11,611 nucleotides of DNA from Methanobacteriota archaeon (GCA_026394435.1 JAPKYG010000018.1:1-11611); one strand, 5' to 3'; shown: positions 1-5,857, counted from the first letter of the stretch. Notes: generated by a model from the sequence alone, not told the origin. Made by a program: numbers and translations.

Positions 1-25
1 TACCGAATATCACGAGGTGAAATGT

Positions 26-643
26 ATGGCTAGTCTTGCATTAACCATTGATGGGAAAAAAATTCAAGCAGAAGAAGGAACTACCGTGCTTCAAGCCGCA
101 CGCAAAGCAGGCATCAACATTCCAACATTGTGTCATGATGACAGTTTAGAGCCGTACGGTGCCTGTAGATTTTGCATGGTTGAAATTGAAAAAAACAACA
201 GGAAGAAGCTAGTCGCATCGTGTTGTTATCCAGCAGAAAGTGGACTTATTGTAAATACGAAAACAGAAAATACGGATAAAATACGAAAACTTCTCGCAGA
301 GCTCTTGCTCTCCATTTCTCCCAGTGGTGCCCATGTTGATATTGCGAAACAGTATGGTATTGTCCGCTCTCGATTCAAACAAGCAGAGAATCCGGAATCC
401 CCCTGCAGCTTATGCGGTCTTTGCGTACGGTATTGTGCCGAGATAAAAAAGAAACACGCGGTGTGCTTTGTCGGTCGTGGGATTGACCGTACTGTCGCAT
501 TAGTACCTGGAGCGTCTGATACCTGTTCGTCTTGCAGGGAATGCTTTGATGTCTGTGATGCAGGGAAAATCGTTTATCTTGTGGACATGGTCCAGGAAAT
601 CTCCTGTCCACCACTTCGATCAGCACGTTCCCGATCAAAATAA
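26..643 (+). CDS. HoxU/NuoG-like 2Fe-2S and 4Fe-4S electron-transfer subunit
   Basis: Predicted cytoplasmic electron-carrier subunit of a larger oxidoreductase (205 aa). Residues 4-80 look like a NuoG/HoxU-type [2Fe-2S] ferredoxin domain, with likely ligands C36, C47, C50 and C66 (spacing Cx10CxxCx15C). Two four-cysteine groups follow, C127/C130/C133/C137 and C167/C170/C173/C177, each fit for a [4Fe-4S] cluster. The His-Cys cluster motif that normally follows the 2Fe-2S domain in NuoG and HoxU is not visible; residues 85-125 contain no cysteine. The start is the ATG at 26, because GAGGTGA at 14-20 is a strong SD five bases upstream. A GTG at 17 lies inside that SD, and the frame is open to the window edge, so a longer protein is not formally excluded. 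An upstream gene probably ends just before or over this start: other frames stop at 18-20 and 31-33. The partner is outside the window, perhaps a flavoprotein (NuoF-like), hydrogenase or HdrA-type enzyme; this is inference. Domain call is firm, specific complex unknown. Confidence 0.85.
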   Translation: MASLALTIDGKKIQAEEGTTVLQAARKAGINIPTLCHDDSLEPYGACRFCMVEIEKNNRKKLVASCCYPAESGLIVNTKTENTDKIRKLLAELLLSISPSGAHVDIAKQYGIVRSRFKQAENPESPCSLCGLCVRYCAEIKKKHAVCFVGRGIDRTVALVPGASDTCSSCRECFDVCDAGKIVYLVDMVQEISCPPLRSARSRSK

Positions 644-650
644 GTAGAAG

Positions 651-670
651 TTTTTTTTCAAAAAAAAAAA
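651..670. terminator. Bidirectional poly-T/poly-A terminator between convergent genes
   Basis: A run of eight T (651-658), one C, then eleven A (660-670) sits in the 45-bp gap between the convergent genes ending at 643 and 689. On the + strand the T run, and the T-rich tract 672-690, provide U-tract termination for the iron-sulfur gene. On the - strand the A run becomes an eleven-U tract right after the zinc-ribbon stop codon. Archaeal termination depends mainly on U tracts, so no strong hairpin is needed. Confidence 0.6.
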
Positions 671-688
671 CATTCTTTCTTTTCTTTT

Positions 689-1051
689 TTATTGTGCATC
701 ATTTACTTTATCGATGCACCAGATTTGCTGATCAACGGTTACTGTGATTCGATCCCCTTTCTTCAATCCTAACGAACGAATACAATCGCGGGCGTCTTCC
801 CATAGCACGGATAATGTCTTTCGTTCTCCATTATCTAAACGCGTGTGGATCGCCCACGGACCTATAAATCCAGGGACCTCAGGTTTTATGCCCTGAAAAA
901 TACCTTCATATTTTTCTAAAAGAAGAGGGGTACCATGATATCCGCACACCTTACATTTGTAATCTATGGTGGGTTTATTTAAAACAACATCTTTGATGAT
1001 CTCATGCTGGATTTGTTTACTACCACAGTGTGGGCAAGTAGTAAGCTCCAT
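689..1051 (-). CDS. Small zinc-ribbon protein of unknown function
   Basis: 120-aa protein with an N-terminal zinc ribbon: C6-P-H-C9 and C33-K-V-C36-G, two CxxC knuckles separated by about 23 residues. The remainder (about 50-120) is soluble, without membrane segments, and ends in a beta-rich stretch with the pattern LKKGDRITVTVD. I do not recognise a named family for this part. The start at 1051 is supported by GGGGAGG (1060-1066) eight bases upstream on the - strand and by a TATA-like element 40-50 bases upstream. It is the downstream gene of a same-strand pair with the YkgJ-like gene, but the 215-bp gap and its own promoter suggest separate transcription. A role in nucleic-acid or protein binding is possible from the ribbon alone; function unknown. 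Confidence 0.75.
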   Translation of the reverse strand: MELTTCPHCGSKQIQHEIIKDVVLNKPTIDYKCKVCGYHGTPLLLEKYEGIFQGIKPEVPGFIGPWAIHTRLDNGERKTLSVLWEDARDCIRSLGLKKGDRITVTVDQQIWCIDKVNDAQ

Positions 1052-1091
1052 ACATGATGCCTCCCCGGCATAGTATGAGAATCATAAGCAT

Positions 1092-1106
1092 GATTTATAG
1101 TTTTCC
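1092..1106 (-). promoter_or_regulatory. BRE/TATA-like promoter of the zinc-ribbon gene
   Basis: On the - strand the sequence reads GGAAAACTATAAATCA: a purine-rich BRE-like part followed by CTATAAAT. Transcription would start near 1070, just upstream of the GGGGAGG ribosome site (1060-1066), giving a short leader. Inferred from position and composition only. Confidence 0.5.
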
Positions 1107-1266
1107 TATCAAGTAACCAAGCGTATTCTCCCTTAAAATGGTAGGAATCCAGACATTTTTTACTTATTCCTTCGGCGGCTTCTTCACCCTTAAAATTTCC
1201 TTTTTTGTCAATTTTTATATTTTATAATGACTTGACTTTGTCACATTAATTTTTTTTCTTTTTTCT

Positions 1267-1668
1267 CTATCTTTTTTTATAGGGTTTTGATCGTGTTCGT
1301 TCTGTTCTTTCTTTTTCTAATATTAAGATAAGAATGTCCAGCTGTTGCGATTTGACTTTTGAGAGAGGAAAACAGTGTCTCTGTGGGCATTCACTGTCAA
1401 GGATCGCACAATGGTTGTCTTTATCATAGACCACGGGATAGAGGGTACATCCCTCCGGCCTCTGGTGATAAATGGTACATCGTGTCCCATTATGAAACAC
1501 ACAACGACTCTGGTGATTCTTCAATTGTAACCAGCCGTTGCGTTCTGAGACAAAAAATTTGCGATCATATCCCATTTTTTTTATGTTTTCAATATCACGA
1601 TATGACAGTACCATGTTCGTTTCGATGCAACATTGTATGCATTTTGTTTCAAGACAGCAGTTCGACAT
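1267..1668 (-). CDS. YkgJ-family cysteine-cluster (zinc/iron-chelating) protein
   Basis: 133-aa soluble protein of the YkgJ / UPF0153 type, a family predicted to bind zinc or an iron-sulfur cluster through clustered cysteines. Visible: C4/C5 and C10-x2-C13-C14 near the N terminus, then C56, C64, a CTIYHQRPEGC-type signature (C64 to C74, with R70-P71 and G73), L-Y-P after it, and C87, C94 and C99. The C-terminal 25 residues are charged and Lys/Arg rich. The ATG at 1668 is preceded in frame by TGA four codons upstream, so the start cannot lie much further out. No SD is visible, but a TATA-like TTTTTAATA lies about 30 bases upstream, consistent with a leaderless mRNA. It is divergent from the Lrp-type regulator; whether that protein controls it is unknown. 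Biochemical role of the family is not settled. Confidence 0.8.
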   Translation of the reverse strand: MSNCCLETKCIQCCIETNMVLSYRDIENIKKMGYDRKFFVSERNGWLQLKNHQSRCVFHNGTRCTIYHQRPEGCTLYPVVYDKDNHCAILDSECPQRHCFPLSKVKSQQLDILILILEKERTERTRSKPYKKR

Positions 1669-1694
1669 ACGGCATCATCCCTAATATCGCAAAG

Positions 1695-1703
1695 TATTAA
1701 AAA
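1695..1703 (-). promoter_or_regulatory. TATA-like element close to the YkgJ-family gene
   Basis: TTTTTAATA on the - strand, centred about 30 bases upstream of the ATG at 1668. At the usual archaeal TATA-to-start distance this would give a leaderless transcript, which fits the absence of an SD for that gene. Weak by itself in AT-rich DNA. Confidence 0.35.
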
Positions 1704-1837
1704 TCATCTTGTGTTTCTTATATCTTAGAATAACAATCTATCCTTCTGAAAAAAGGGAGGAAAGGGGAAGTTGAAGAGCAAAAAAGAGCTTTCATCTTAT
1801 AACTCTGCAACCCCCAAAAGAAAATACTTTTTGGGAA

Positions 1838-1849
1838 TATAAATGTTTC
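1838..1849 (-). promoter_or_regulatory. Leftward BRE/TATA promoter, left arm of 12-bp inverted repeat
   Basis: Read on the - strand this is GAAACATTTATA, the exact mirror of 1889-1900. GAAA would be the BRE and TTTATA the TATA core. Transcription would start near 1815 and run toward the YkgJ-like gene with a leader of about 150 nt. Confidence 0.5.
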
Positions 1850-1888
1850 TCAAAAGGTCTTTATACTTGCTTAGAAAAGCCCCTATGC

Positions 1889-1900
1889 GAAACATTTATA
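1889..1900 (+). promoter_or_regulatory. Rightward BRE/TATA promoter, right arm of 12-bp inverted repeat
   Basis: GAAACATTTATA preceded by C, a textbook-looking archaeal BRE plus TATA. A start near 1922 would give the Lrp-type gene a leader of about 85 nt. The same pattern with a CA to TG change (GAAATGTTTATA) stands before the TBP operon at 4079-4090 on the other strand. Confidence 0.55.
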
Positions 1901-1952
1901 ACATTAAATGGTATAGTGACTCTCTAGTCTCCTAGACAAAGTAAGGTAATAA

Positions 1953-1980
1953 AAGAGCCAAAAAATCAGCTCTTATAAAA
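1953..1980 (+). promoter_or_regulatory. Proximal TATA box and candidate operator of the Lrp-type gene
   Basis: TTATAAAA (1973-1980) lies about 30 bases before the ATG at 2007 and could drive a nearly leaderless transcript. It overlaps the right half of an inverted repeat, AAGAGC (1953-1958) and GCTCTT (1969-1974), spaced by ten bases. Lrp/AsnC proteins commonly bind such dyads and repress their own gene, so autoregulation is a reasonable inference. A GGGGG stretch at 1993-1997 is the only SD-like sequence. Confidence 0.4.
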
Positions 1981-2006
1981 ACAATACATCACGGGGGAAA
2001 ACAATT

Positions 2007-2540
2007 ATGGCTAAAAGTAGCAAAAAACAAATAGACCAAGATGAGAAGCGAGTTATTGAGCAGCTGCAACGAAATTCCAACGAGAGCATAGACAAAATCG
2101 CAAAAACCTGCGGGTTTTCCAGACAGAAAGTATGGCGCATTATTAAACGACTCGAGAACAACAAAACAATTTGGGGATACACTGCAGTACCCGATAAGGA
2201 AAAACAAGGTGTGCGCCACTACATCATGTTGATCAAACGATCGAACGAGCCTGCGAACGACGTCATCGATGATGTTATCGATGGATTCAAGAAATATTCA
2301 GGGAAAAACCTTGGTATTTTCGTCCAAACCGCCTGCATGCTCCAAGGTCAATATGATATGCTGCTCTGTTTCACCGCAAAAGACATCATCGTTGCAAAAC
2401 GATTCACTGAGTTCATCAATAAGAAATACTCGACATACATCAGAGAAATCATGATGTTGGAAGATATTTTCTCAGTAAGAATCAGCGGCATGATGAATCC
2501 AAAAGTCGATGACCTAAAAGAATTCTTCAAGACAAACTAA
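2007..2540 (+). CDS. Lrp/AsnC-family transcriptional regulator
   Basis: 177-aa DNA-binding regulator. Residues 9-63 form a winged helix-turn-helix of AsnC/Lrp type: helix 12-22, helix 27-34, recognition helix about 37-51 (S38-R-Q-K-V-W-R-I-I-K-R-L-E), then a wing leading into GYTAV. Residues 69-160 fit the RAM ligand-binding and oligomerisation domain, including the G114-Q-Y-D segment found in this fold. Length is slightly above the usual 140-165 aa, from a short charged N terminus and a C-terminal tail. Family members bind DNA as dimers or octamers and often sense amino acids; the effector cannot be read from sequence. It is divergent from the YkgJ-like gene and is followed by its own terminator, so it is probably monocistronic. 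Confidence 0.85.
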   Translation: MAKSSKKQIDQDEKRVIEQLQRNSNESIDKIAKTCGFSRQKVWRIIKRLENNKTIWGYTAVPDKEKQGVRHYIMLIKRSNEPANDVIDDVIDGFKKYSGKNLGIFVQTACMLQGQYDMLLCFTAKDIIVAKRFTEFINKKYSTYIREIMMLEDIFSVRISGMMNPKVDDLKEFFKTN

Positions 2541-2547
2541 TTCGTTT

Positions 2548-2578
2548 GAGGGCACTTCCCTCCCCTTTCTCCTTTTTT
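2548..2578 (+). terminator. Terminator of the Lrp-type gene
   Basis: Short hairpin GAGGG-CACTT-CCCTC (2548-2562) eight bases after the stop codon, followed by a pyrimidine tract ending in six T (2573-2578). Confidence 0.55.
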
Positions 2579-2627
2579 ATAGAGTAGCATATTTATTCAC
2601 ACATAAAATGCACATCAGATCTTTTTT

Positions 2628-2792
2628 ATGAAGAATTTCGAGAAAGAGAATAAAGAGAAGGGGTCTAAAAAGTCTGGGAGGAAAAGAATGAAAAAGAATT
2701 TTTCAATTCAATTCTTTAGACCCCCTCACATGCCCCTCAATGAGAAACAGGTAGATAAATATAACTCCCTGATCCCTCCGCAAAAACAATGA
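2628..2792 (+). CDS. Possible small basic protein, 54 aa (doubtful)
   Basis: An ATG-started frame of 54 codons ending in TGA. The predicted peptide is strongly basic in its first 23 residues (11 Lys, 2 Arg) and proline-rich toward the end; it resembles no family I know. A TATA-like ATATTTATT (2590-2598) lies about 35 bases upstream, and no SD is visible, so a leaderless mRNA would be required. The basic composition could simply reflect an AAG/AAA/GAG-rich purine tract. The frame spans a 10-bp inverted repeat, so a structured noncoding RNA is an equal alternative. Confidence 0.2.
   Translation: MKNFEKENKEKGSKKSGRKRMKKNFSIQFFRPPHMPLNEKQVDKYNSLIPPQKQ
2660..2724. repeat. Perfect 10-bp inverted repeat in the convergent gap
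   Basis: GGGGTCTAAA (2660-2669) and TTTAGACCCC (2715-2724) are exact reverse complements around a 45-base interior. Directly inside the right arm, ATTCTTT (2711-2717) can instead pair with AAAGAAT near 2680, so two mutually exclusive stems are possible. Function unknown; could be part of 3' UTR structure or a small RNA. Confidence 0.5.
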
Positions 2793-2875
2793 CCAGCAAC
2801 GAACCAAATAGTATTCATCCCCGATATCTCACGTTACCGGGATAGTCCTTATCAGAAAACGATTAAAACGAATGT

Positions 2876-2916
2876 AAAAAAAAAAAAGATTGGGGGAACT
2901 CTTCCTGCGAAGAGCT
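2876..2916 (-). terminator. Terminator of the TBP operon
   Basis: On the - strand a hairpin (GAGCTCTTC, two-base loop region, GAAGAGTTC with one G-U pair; about 2897-2916) lies 25-45 bases after the TBP stop codon. It is followed by a twelve-U tract (A run 2876-2887 on the + strand). Confidence 0.65.
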
Positions 2917-2941
2917 CTTTTTCCACCGAACCCTGATGATA

Positions 2942-3493
2942 TTAATGATGGATCAGACCAAGTGAAGTGAGTTCCTGAGATAATTTCTCCACCGCAAGGG
3001 AAACATCCGTGATCTTCCGTGCCCCAGTGCACACGATCTTCCCGGAGCCAAACAAGAGCATAGCCACTTTGGGTTCTTTGATACGATAGACAAGCCCAGG
3101 GAACTGCTCTGGCTCATACTCAACGTTTTCTAACCCAAGCGCCATGGCAACCTCATTGAGGTTCAACTCGCCGCCAAGATCAGAAATCGCGACAATGTTC
3201 TGAATGACGATCGCAGGGTCTTTATAGACCTCAACACCCAGCTTCTTCAGTTTCTCCGCAATGATATTAATCGTAGTTCTAACGTCCTCAATATTTTTCG
3301 CACCAGTACAATTCGCCTTCCCACTCCGAAACAAGAGGGTAGCGGTTTTTGGACTACTCAATCGATACACAAGCCCAGGAAATTGCTCTGGCTCATATTC
3401 CGCTTCTTCCAATGATTGTGCGATAACGTCCAAATCCAATTTATCGGAAAACGACGTTGACGCGACAATATTTTCTACTTTTACGTCTGGCAT
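2942..3493 (-). CDS. tbp: TATA-box-binding protein (canonical TBP)
   Basis: General transcription factor that binds TATA boxes and recruits TFB and RNA polymerase. At 183 aa it has the usual archaeal length and the two-fold repeat: repeat 1 about residues 4-92, repeat 2 about 95-182. All four phenylalanines that insert into DNA are present: F38 in QFPGLVYR, F55 in LLFRSGK, F131 in QFPGLVYR and F148 in LLFGSGK. The central minor-groove asparagines are also there (N8 in VENIV, N99 in IQNIV). The start at 3493 is set by AAGGAGG (3501-3507) seven bases upstream. It overlaps the 3' end of the preceding divergent TBP gene by 13 bp, so the two are cotranscribed and probably translationally coupled. 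It is the last gene before a strong terminator. Confidence 0.96.
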   Translation of the reverse strand: MPDVKVENIVASTSFSDKLDLDVIAQSLEEAEYEPEQFPGLVYRLSSPKTATLLFRSGKANCTGAKNIEDVRTTINIIAEKLKKLGVEVYKDPAIVIQNIVAISDLGGELNLNEVAMALGLENVEYEPEQFPGLVYRIKEPKVAMLLFGSGKIVCTGARKITDVSLAVEKLSQELTSLGLIHH

Positions 3494-4041
3494 ACATTTT
3501 CCTCCTTTTTTATACCAAATGATAACAGTTTCTCCAACATTTTATCAAGAGCAACAGTAACGTCTTCAAGCCTGATTCCGTTGCAGACAATCTTCCCCGA
3601 ATCAAACAGCAGTATAACAGTGTTTGGGTCATCTCCTTTATAAACCAATCCCGGGAAAACTTTCCGGTTATATTCCACGGTTTGTAGGGATTTCGCGAGA
3701 CGTCGTAATTTCAACGACTGCTGTAAATCAGTTGACGCGGTCACGTTCATCACCTTAATCTCAGGTGTTTCGTCCAACTGTACACCAACGACATTCAGAC
3801 GATCAGTAACCATTTTAACGACTTCATGGACTTCATCCATGCTTCTCGGCCCGGTCACCACTACATTCCCCGTGGAAAAAAGTGTTGCCATAGAACGTGG
3901 TTTGGAAAAATGCAATACTATCGCAGGAACCTCGTCAGGATTATACATTGCATCAGGGAGAATTCCCGCAATTTCCGATAAATCCAACGACGACGAAATT
4001 GTAAAAGAAACAACGATGTTTTCAACCTGGACCTCAACCAT
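3481..4041 (-). CDS. Divergent TBP paralogue
   Basis: 186-aa protein with the full two-repeat TBP fold, encoded directly upstream of the canonical TBP. Both central asparagines are kept (N8 in VENIV, N99 in VMNV). Repeat 2 is near normal, with F129 in VFPGLVYK and F146 in LLFDSGK. Repeat 1 is altered: the QFPGL stirrup reads EVPAI (V38 for Phe, A40 for Gly), and the SGK loop reads STGN, although F55 is retained. It thus lacks one of the four DNA-kinking phenylalanines, and DNA bending or sequence preference at that half-site should differ. A C-terminal charged tail (KKEEN) extends into the start of the next gene. The start at 4041 has AAGGAGG (4053-4059) about eleven bases upstream and a strong promoter before that. 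It may be a specialised or regulatory TBP; that is inference. Family assignment is firm. Confidence 0.92.
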   Translation of the reverse strand: MVEVQVENIVVSFTISSSLDLSEIAGILPDAMYNPDEVPAIVLHFSKPRSMATLFSTGNVVVTGPRSMDEVHEVVKMVTDRLNVVGVQLDETPEIKVMNVTASTDLQQSLKLRRLAKSLQTVEYNRKVFPGLVYKGDDPNTVILLFDSGKIVCNGIRLEDVTVALDKMLEKLLSFGIKKEENVCQT

Positions 4042-4061
4042 ACGTAGATTTCCCTCCTTGA

Positions 4062-4091
4062 AGTATATAAAGGCTTTTTATAAACATTTCG
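4062..4091 (-). promoter_or_regulatory. Promoter of the TBP operon (two TATA-like boxes)
   Basis: In the 76-bp gap between the translin gene and the first TBP gene the - strand reads CGAAATGTTTATAAAAA (4091-4075), a BRE plus TATA matching the elements at 1838 and 1889. A second box, TTTATATACT (4071-4062), follows. The distal box would start transcription near 4055, at the SD; the proximal one near the ATG, giving a leaderless mRNA. The TBP pair can therefore be expressed independently of the eno-serA-translin genes, and could be autoregulated by its own products. Confidence 0.55.
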
Positions 4092-4117
4092 TAAAAAACG
4101 AGTTTATCGAAGAAAAC

Positions 4118-4855
4118 CTACCACACTTTATCAATATCGATATCCTCTTCCTCACCAGCTACCGCCTTTTTCTTGCTGTTGGTTTTTTCCCCGTTCATCT
4201 GATCCAGGATACCGTGGAACTCATGGGTTCTATCATTGATTCGTCGTTCACAGTTCGAAACCACGAGTTCCCCTCTGGTTTTTTCAATGAGACCACGGAC
4301 CATGTCCTGCTTCTTTTTAATAGGAACCAATGCGGAAGGATAATCAAAACTCATGATTGCATCATAGATCCGGTCCATATGCTGCAGGTACTCGTTTGCT
4401 TTCGCGGTATTTCCCTCCAGCATAAAATCCAGGGCGCCGCGTCGCAGCTCACCCACGACATCACACAACCCAAGTAGGTACGCGCTATATGTGGTTTGAA
4501 TTGTATCCGGGTCAGGGAGGTCCTGCCCTTTCATGATGTTACACAAGCAGTGAATCTCGACAAACTCCTGGGCCGCATTCTCCACAAATCCCGCATGAAA
4601 AATATCAGGATGATTCTTTGTAAAATCATATAACTGCGCAAGCTTCGTAGATGCTTGTTTAATATAGTTCTCCGCTTCCTCCATTTGATCCCGGTGGAGC
4701 TGCTGAATGCCTCTTCGACAACAAATAATAATATCCCGGGAAGTCTTCAACGCATCTTCCCGTATTTTTTCCTTCTCCCCGATATGAAGGTCGATCTTTT
4801 CGATGATGCCATCAAGATTCTTCATTGCGTTACTGGGGATGTGTTTTCTAGTCAT
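4118..4855 (-). CDS. Translin/Trax-like RNA-binding protein (COG2178-type)
   Basis: 245-aa all-helical protein of the archaeal translin/Trax family, whose members form octameric barrels that bind RNA; the eukaryotic translin-Trax complex (C3PO) is an RNase. Family landmarks: QEFVEIHCL (96-104), YLLGLCDVVGELRR (126-139) and a final helix region with DYPSALVP (171-178) and GLIEKTRGEL (188-197). The ExxE pair E97/E100 and the DxxxE pair D132/E136 match the spacing of the acidic residues used for catalysis by Trax, so the protein looks nuclease-competent rather than a pure binding (translin) form. The C-terminal 25 residues are Lys-then-Glu/Asp rich and probably disordered. Its ATG overlaps the serA stop by 4 bp (ATGA, 4852-4855), so the two are coupled. 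Its target RNAs are unknown. Confidence 0.85.
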   Translation of the reverse strand: MTRKHIPSNAMKNLDGIIEKIDLHIGEKEKIREDALKTSRDIIICCRRGIQQLHRDQMEEAENYIKQASTKLAQLYDFTKNHPDIFHAGFVENAAQEFVEIHCLCNIMKGQDLPDPDTIQTTYSAYLLGLCDVVGELRRGALDFMLEGNTAKANEYLQHMDRIYDAIMSFDYPSALVPIKKKQDMVRGLIEKTRGELVVSNCERRINDRTHEFHGILDQMNGEKTNSKKKAVAGEEEDIDIDKVW

Positions 4856-5805
4856 TTCCCTTCCCTCATTTTTTTATTCACCCAAAAATCAGGTGTCTTG
4901 CCGGAAAGAACAAGAAGCATCTGTTCAGCACAAATCTTACCAGCCCGTAACTGTCCTTCTTTCGTTGATGCACCGATATGTGGTGTACAGACGACTTTCG
5001 GGTGATTGACAAGCTCTTTAAACGTCGGGGGTTCAGCTGCATAGACATCAAGAGCAGCGGCTCGTACCTTCCCACTATTCAAATACTTTAACAATGCCTG
5101 TTCATCAACCACGCCACCGCGGGCACAGTTGATGATGATAACACCGTCTTTCATCTTCTCAAAATCAGGTTCTTTAATCGCGGCTCCTTCTTCTTTCACA
5201 AACGGGATATGAAGCGAAAGATAATCAGATTCTTTGAGTAATTTCTCCAACGACACCATCGCAATCTTCGCGGTCGGTGATTTCTGGATGTACTTGTCAT
5301 ATGCAAGGACCTTCATGTTGAACGCGAGTGCTCGTTTCCCAAGCTCAGTTCCAATCCGCCCGATTCCAATAATTCCAAGCGTTTTTCCGCAAAGCTCGAC
5401 ACCTTTGAACGCTTTCTTCTCCCACAGCCCCTGCTTCATCGAATGGTCTGCCTGTGGAATTGACCGGGACGCAGCAAGTATCAGTCCGAACGCAAGCTCA
5501 GCGACACTTTCCGTCGTACCGGTCGGAGCGTTAACGACTTTGATCTTGTTTTTCGATGCCGTCGGAAGATCAATGTTGTCAACACCAATTCCTGCCCGTC
5601 CGATCACCTTCAGGCTGCCTTTTGCTCCTGCGTTGATGACATCAGCAGTTGCTTTTGTCCTGCTTCGCACCATCAGCCCATCATACTTCGGGATCTCTTT
5701 GAGCAGCGTTGCCGCATCCATTTCATTAAAAGTGACTTCTTGGCCAGCGTCCTTCAACTGTTGGACAACCTCATTTTCTGTCTTATCAGTAATAAGTATT
5801 TTCAT
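4852..5805 (-). CDS. serA: D-3-phosphoglycerate dehydrogenase, short form without ACT domain
   Basis: Oxidises 3-phosphoglycerate to 3-phosphohydroxypyruvate with NAD, the first step of serine synthesis. 317 aa: substrate domain about 1-95 and 285-317, Rossmann domain about 100-284. Visible: RAGIGVDNID (70-79), NAPTGTTESVAE (92-103, typical of SerA), GIGRIG nucleotide loop (147-152) with D170 after the next strand (NAD rather than NADP), and catalytic R229 (NCARG), E258 and H276 (TPHIGAS). It lacks the C-terminal regulatory domains of long SerA forms, so serine feedback through an ACT domain is not expected. The start is the ATG at 5805 with GGAGG (5813-5817) seven bases upstream; the frame extends to 5907, but that would overlap enolase without family similarity. 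Other 2-hydroxyacid dehydrogenases, such as hydroxypyruvate reductase, are the main alternative. Confidence 0.88.
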   Translation of the reverse strand: MKILITDKTENEVVQQLKDAGQEVTFNEMDAATLLKEIPKYDGLMVRSRTKATADVINAGAKGSLKVIGRAGIGVDNIDLPTASKNKIKVVNAPTGTTESVAELAFGLILAASRSIPQADHSMKQGLWEKKAFKGVELCGKTLGIIGIGRIGTELGKRALAFNMKVLAYDKYIQKSPTAKIAMVSLEKLLKESDYLSLHIPFVKEEGAAIKEPDFEKMKDGVIIINCARGGVVDEQALLKYLNSGKVRAAALDVYAAEPPTFKELVNHPKVVCTPHIGASTKEGQLRAGKICAEQMLLVLSGKTPDFWVNKKMREGK

Positions 5806-5837
5806 TACTATGCCTCCATGAGGTGTATCGCCACGTA

Positions 5838-5853
5838 GATAAAAATGTTTACG
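5838..5853 (-). promoter_or_regulatory. Possible internal promoter upstream of serA
   Basis: The 52-bp gap between enolase and serA contains, on the - strand, GTAAACATTTTTATCT, similar to the GAAACATTTATA elements elsewhere in the window. It would start transcription close to the serA SD (5813-5817). This would let serA and the translin gene be transcribed apart from enolase. Weak evidence. Confidence 0.3.
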
Positions 5854-5857
5854 CTCC

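Larger units (their letters stand above)
1669..2006. other. 338-bp divergent regulatory region
   Basis: No convincing gene lies between the YkgJ-like gene (leftward) and the Lrp-type regulator (rightward). The stretch holds promoter-like elements in both directions, a perfect 12-bp inverted repeat (1838-1849/1889-1900), a near-palindrome at 1813-1835 (CCCAAAAG, six bases, CTTTTTGGG, with one bulged T), and a 6-bp inverted repeat overlapping the proximal TATA box of the regulator gene. A 25-codon leftward ORF (1718-1795) is present but has no supporting features. Confidence 0.6.
2541..2941. other. 401-bp convergent intergenic region
   Basis: Lies between the 3' ends of the Lrp-type gene (+) and the canonical TBP gene (-). 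It contains a terminator for each, a possible 54-codon ORF (2628-2792) and a perfect 10-bp inverted repeat, GGGGTCTAAA (2660-2669) with TTTAGACCCC (2715-2724). From 2793 to about 2875 I see only an imperfect dyad (ATCCCCG at 2818-2824 facing CCGGGAT at 2837-2843). Confidence 0.6.

Noticed and set aside
1060..1222. Leftward open frame without stop running into the zinc-ribbon gene in another frame, somewhat protein-like
   Set aside because: No start codon until 1071 region, no SD, about the length expected by chance, and it crosses the promoter and SD of the zinc-ribbon gene. A degraded gene remnant is possible but unsupported.
1138..1227. Rightward 29-codon hydrophobic ORF
   Set aside because: No SD or convincing promoter; the hydrophobic composition follows from T-rich DNA.
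1245..1266. T-rich tract as a terminator
   Set aside because: It would terminate only rightward transcripts, and no rightward gene ends there; on the leftward transcript it is A-rich.
1718..1795. Leftward 25-codon ORF downstream of the 1838-1849 promoter
   Set aside because: Too short, SD-like G run is 14 bases away, composition reflects a pyrimidine tract.
3839..4477. 212-codon rightward ORF across the TBP promoter and translin 3' end
   Set aside because: Overlaps two well-supported leftward genes and their promoter; no recognisable domain.
5234..5821. 195-codon ORF antisense to serA
   Set aside because: Shadow of serA; its length results from codon bias on the opposite strand.
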